DNA of 13,963 nucleotides from an uncultured Prevotellaceae bacterium (GTDB lineage Bacteria > Bacteroidota > Bacteroidia > Bacteroidales > Muribaculaceae). The notes under the pieces are model-generated. The model was not told where the DNA came from, did not search any database, and saw only the letters and a list, made by a program, of their open reading frames with translations. The position numbers were made by a program, and so were the translations under genes. Location of the stretch: positions 1 to 13,963 of the forward strand of contig CALBLR010000437.1 of the NCBI GenBank assembly GCA_937896015.1. Direction: 5' to 3'. Below are positions 13,242 to 13,963 of this stretch, one piece after another (positions within the stretch are counted from its first letter, which is position 1; every line of letters starts with the position of its first letter).

Positions 13242-13272
13242 CAAATTTAGTTCTTTTATTCCTAAACTCAAA
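13242..13272 (-). promoter_or_regulatory. promoter of the pta-ackA operon
   Basis: On the minus strand TTTG (13272-13269), 19 bases, then TAAATTTG (13249-13242): an exact -33/-7 Bacteroidetes promoter. The start site would be near 13236, leaving a short leader of about 20 bases before the pta ATG at 13214. It also excludes the upstream TTG as a start. Confidence 0.85.
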
Positions 13273-13300
13273 TTTTTTCGTTGTCAAACTTCGTGGCTAC

Positions 13301-13316
13301 ACATTATATATAATGT
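13301..13316. promoter_or_regulatory. 16-bp perfect palindrome, candidate operator
   Basis: ACATTATATATAATGT is a perfect 16-bp palindrome, 28 bases upstream of the pta -33 box and about 95 bases upstream of the divergent permease -33 box. The position suits a dimeric regulator of pta-ackA, but its AT-rich, low-complexity core means chance is possible. No T-run follows, so it is not a terminator. Confidence 0.35.
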
Positions 13317-13411
13317 AATCTTGCTATAGTCCGGTTGGTGGATATTACAGATTGTGTGTTGCAGATGCATTGCTCTGAAAATCATATCGTTATCGTAATT
13401 GTGCGCAGCGG

Positions 13412-13443
13412 TTTGCATAATCAGGCAAGAATTGCTAATTTTG
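13412..13443 (+). promoter_or_regulatory. promoter of the LptF/LptG-like permease gene
   Basis: TTTG (13412-13415), 20 bases, then TAATTTTG (13436-13443) followed by C, matching the Bacteroidetes consensus. The start site would lie near 13449, giving a leader of about 30 bases before the ATG at 13480. Confidence 0.8.
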
Positions 13444-13479
13444 CAACTAAATCAATTAAGACAGACAACACAGATTTAA

Positions 13480-13963
13480 ATGTTAAAGATAAAGCGGCTA
13501 TACTTATTCATTCTGCAAACGTTTTTGCCCCAGTTCATGATGACGTTTTTCATCTGCCTCTTTATCGTCATGATGCAGTTCCTGTGGAAATACATCGACG
13601 AACTTGTGGGTAAAGGCCTTGCCGTAAGTGTGATAGGTGAGTTGTTCTTTTATGCGGCGCTCACGATGATTCCATTGGCTCTGCCTCTTGCCATCTTGCT
13701 GGCTTCGCTCATGACGTTCGGCAACCTTGGCGAGCATTTTGAATTGACGGCCATGAAGGCTTCTGGCGTCTCGCTAATCAGGGTCATGAAGCCACTCATC
13801 GTTTTCATCTCTCTGATAGCCATCGGAGCGTTCTTTTTTCAAAACGATGTGCTTCCTAAGGCTCAGGTCAAAATGTGGACGCTGCTTTTCTCCATGCGCC
13901 AAAAGTCGCCGACGCTCGACATTCCAGAGGGGGCCATCTACAGTCAGATTCCAGGATACAACC
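13480..13963 (+). CDS. LptF/LptG (YjgP/YjgQ) family permease, N-terminal part, cut by window edge
   Basis: The first 161 codons of an inner-membrane permease that, with ATPase LptB, extracts lipopolysaccharide for transport to the outer membrane. It opens with a basic amphipathic stretch (MLKIKRLYLFILQTFLPQF) and a first membrane helix at about 16-36, followed by QFLWKYIDELVGKGL (33-47), typical of Bacteroidales members. A second hydrophobic span covers about 55-80 and a third about 103-120. Between them is the coupling segment ELTAMKASGVSL (88-99), characteristic of the family. After the third helix the periplasmic region begins (QNDVLPKAQ, then DIPEGAIYSQIPGYN). ATG at 13480 is the only sensible start and lies about 36 bases after a good promoter. 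Whether it is LptF or LptG cannot be decided from the N-terminal part. It is divergent from pta and shows no functional link to it. Confidence 0.93.
   Translation, partial: MLKIKRLYLFILQTFLPQFMMTFFICLFIVMMQFLWKYIDELVGKGLAVSVIGELFFYAALTMIPLALPLAILLASLMTFGNLGEHFELTAMKASGVSLIRVMKPLIVFISLIAIGAFFFQNDVLPKAQVKMWTLLFSMRQKSPTLDIPEGAIYSQIPGYN

Noticed and set aside
13335..13613. 92-codon plus-strand open frame overlapping the permease start
   Set aside because: The LptF/LptG frame from 13480 is convincing in another frame and has its own promoter at 13412-13443, which lies inside this open frame.

Overview
The window looks like a chromosomal segment of a member of the Bacteroidales, most likely a gut lineage near Muribaculaceae or Prevotellaceae. 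Three things point there: the gene order rplM-rpsI-rpsB-tsf; promoters of the Bacteroidetes type (TTTG, about 19-20 bases, then TAnnTTTG) at several gene starts; and the long Bacteroidetes forms of S2, EF-Ts and RmlB. No rRNA, tRNA, CRISPR array, insertion sequence or phage gene was seen.

Layout. (1) Positions 1-3752, minus strand: a compact nucleotide-sugar operon, in transcription order rmlB, rmlA, two adjacent FdtA/QdtA-type cupin genes, and a DegT/DnrJ/EryC1 aminotransferase cut by the left edge. RmlA and RmlB make dTDP-4-keto-6-deoxyglucose. A 3,4-ketoisomerase then moves the keto group and the PLP enzyme aminates C3, giving a dTDP-3-amino-3,6-dideoxyhexose (Fuc3N or Qui3N type) for a surface glycan. 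rmlC and rmlD, the rhamnose branch, do not follow. (2) 4072-7487, plus strand: two tandem secreted leucine-rich-repeat proteins, each with a signal peptide, a single EF-hand loop, an array of 21-residue repeats and a different C-terminal module. The second carries a nearly complete cysteine ladder of the kind described for Listeria InlJ. (3) 7488-7707: two converging intrinsic terminators. (4) 7708-10638, minus strand: the ribosomal operon rplM-rpsI-rpsB-tsf, with a good promoter in front of rplM and a previously unassigned structured leader in front of rpsB. (5) 10940-13214, minus strand: the pta-ackA operon (acetyl-CoA to acetate, with ATP formation), with its own promoter and terminator. 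(6) 13480 to the right edge, plus strand: the start of an LptF/LptG-type permease for lipopolysaccharide export, divergent from pta.

The best candidates for something new are the pair of FdtA-like cupins, which have lost different conserved motifs and might work as a hetero-oligomer; the two-gene LRR surface operon; and the rpsB leader hairpin. Most of the rest is core metabolism and translation. Start codons were reassigned for rmlB and pta, because the longest reading frames use upstream TTG codons that sit outside the conserved N-termini and, for pta, inside the promoter.
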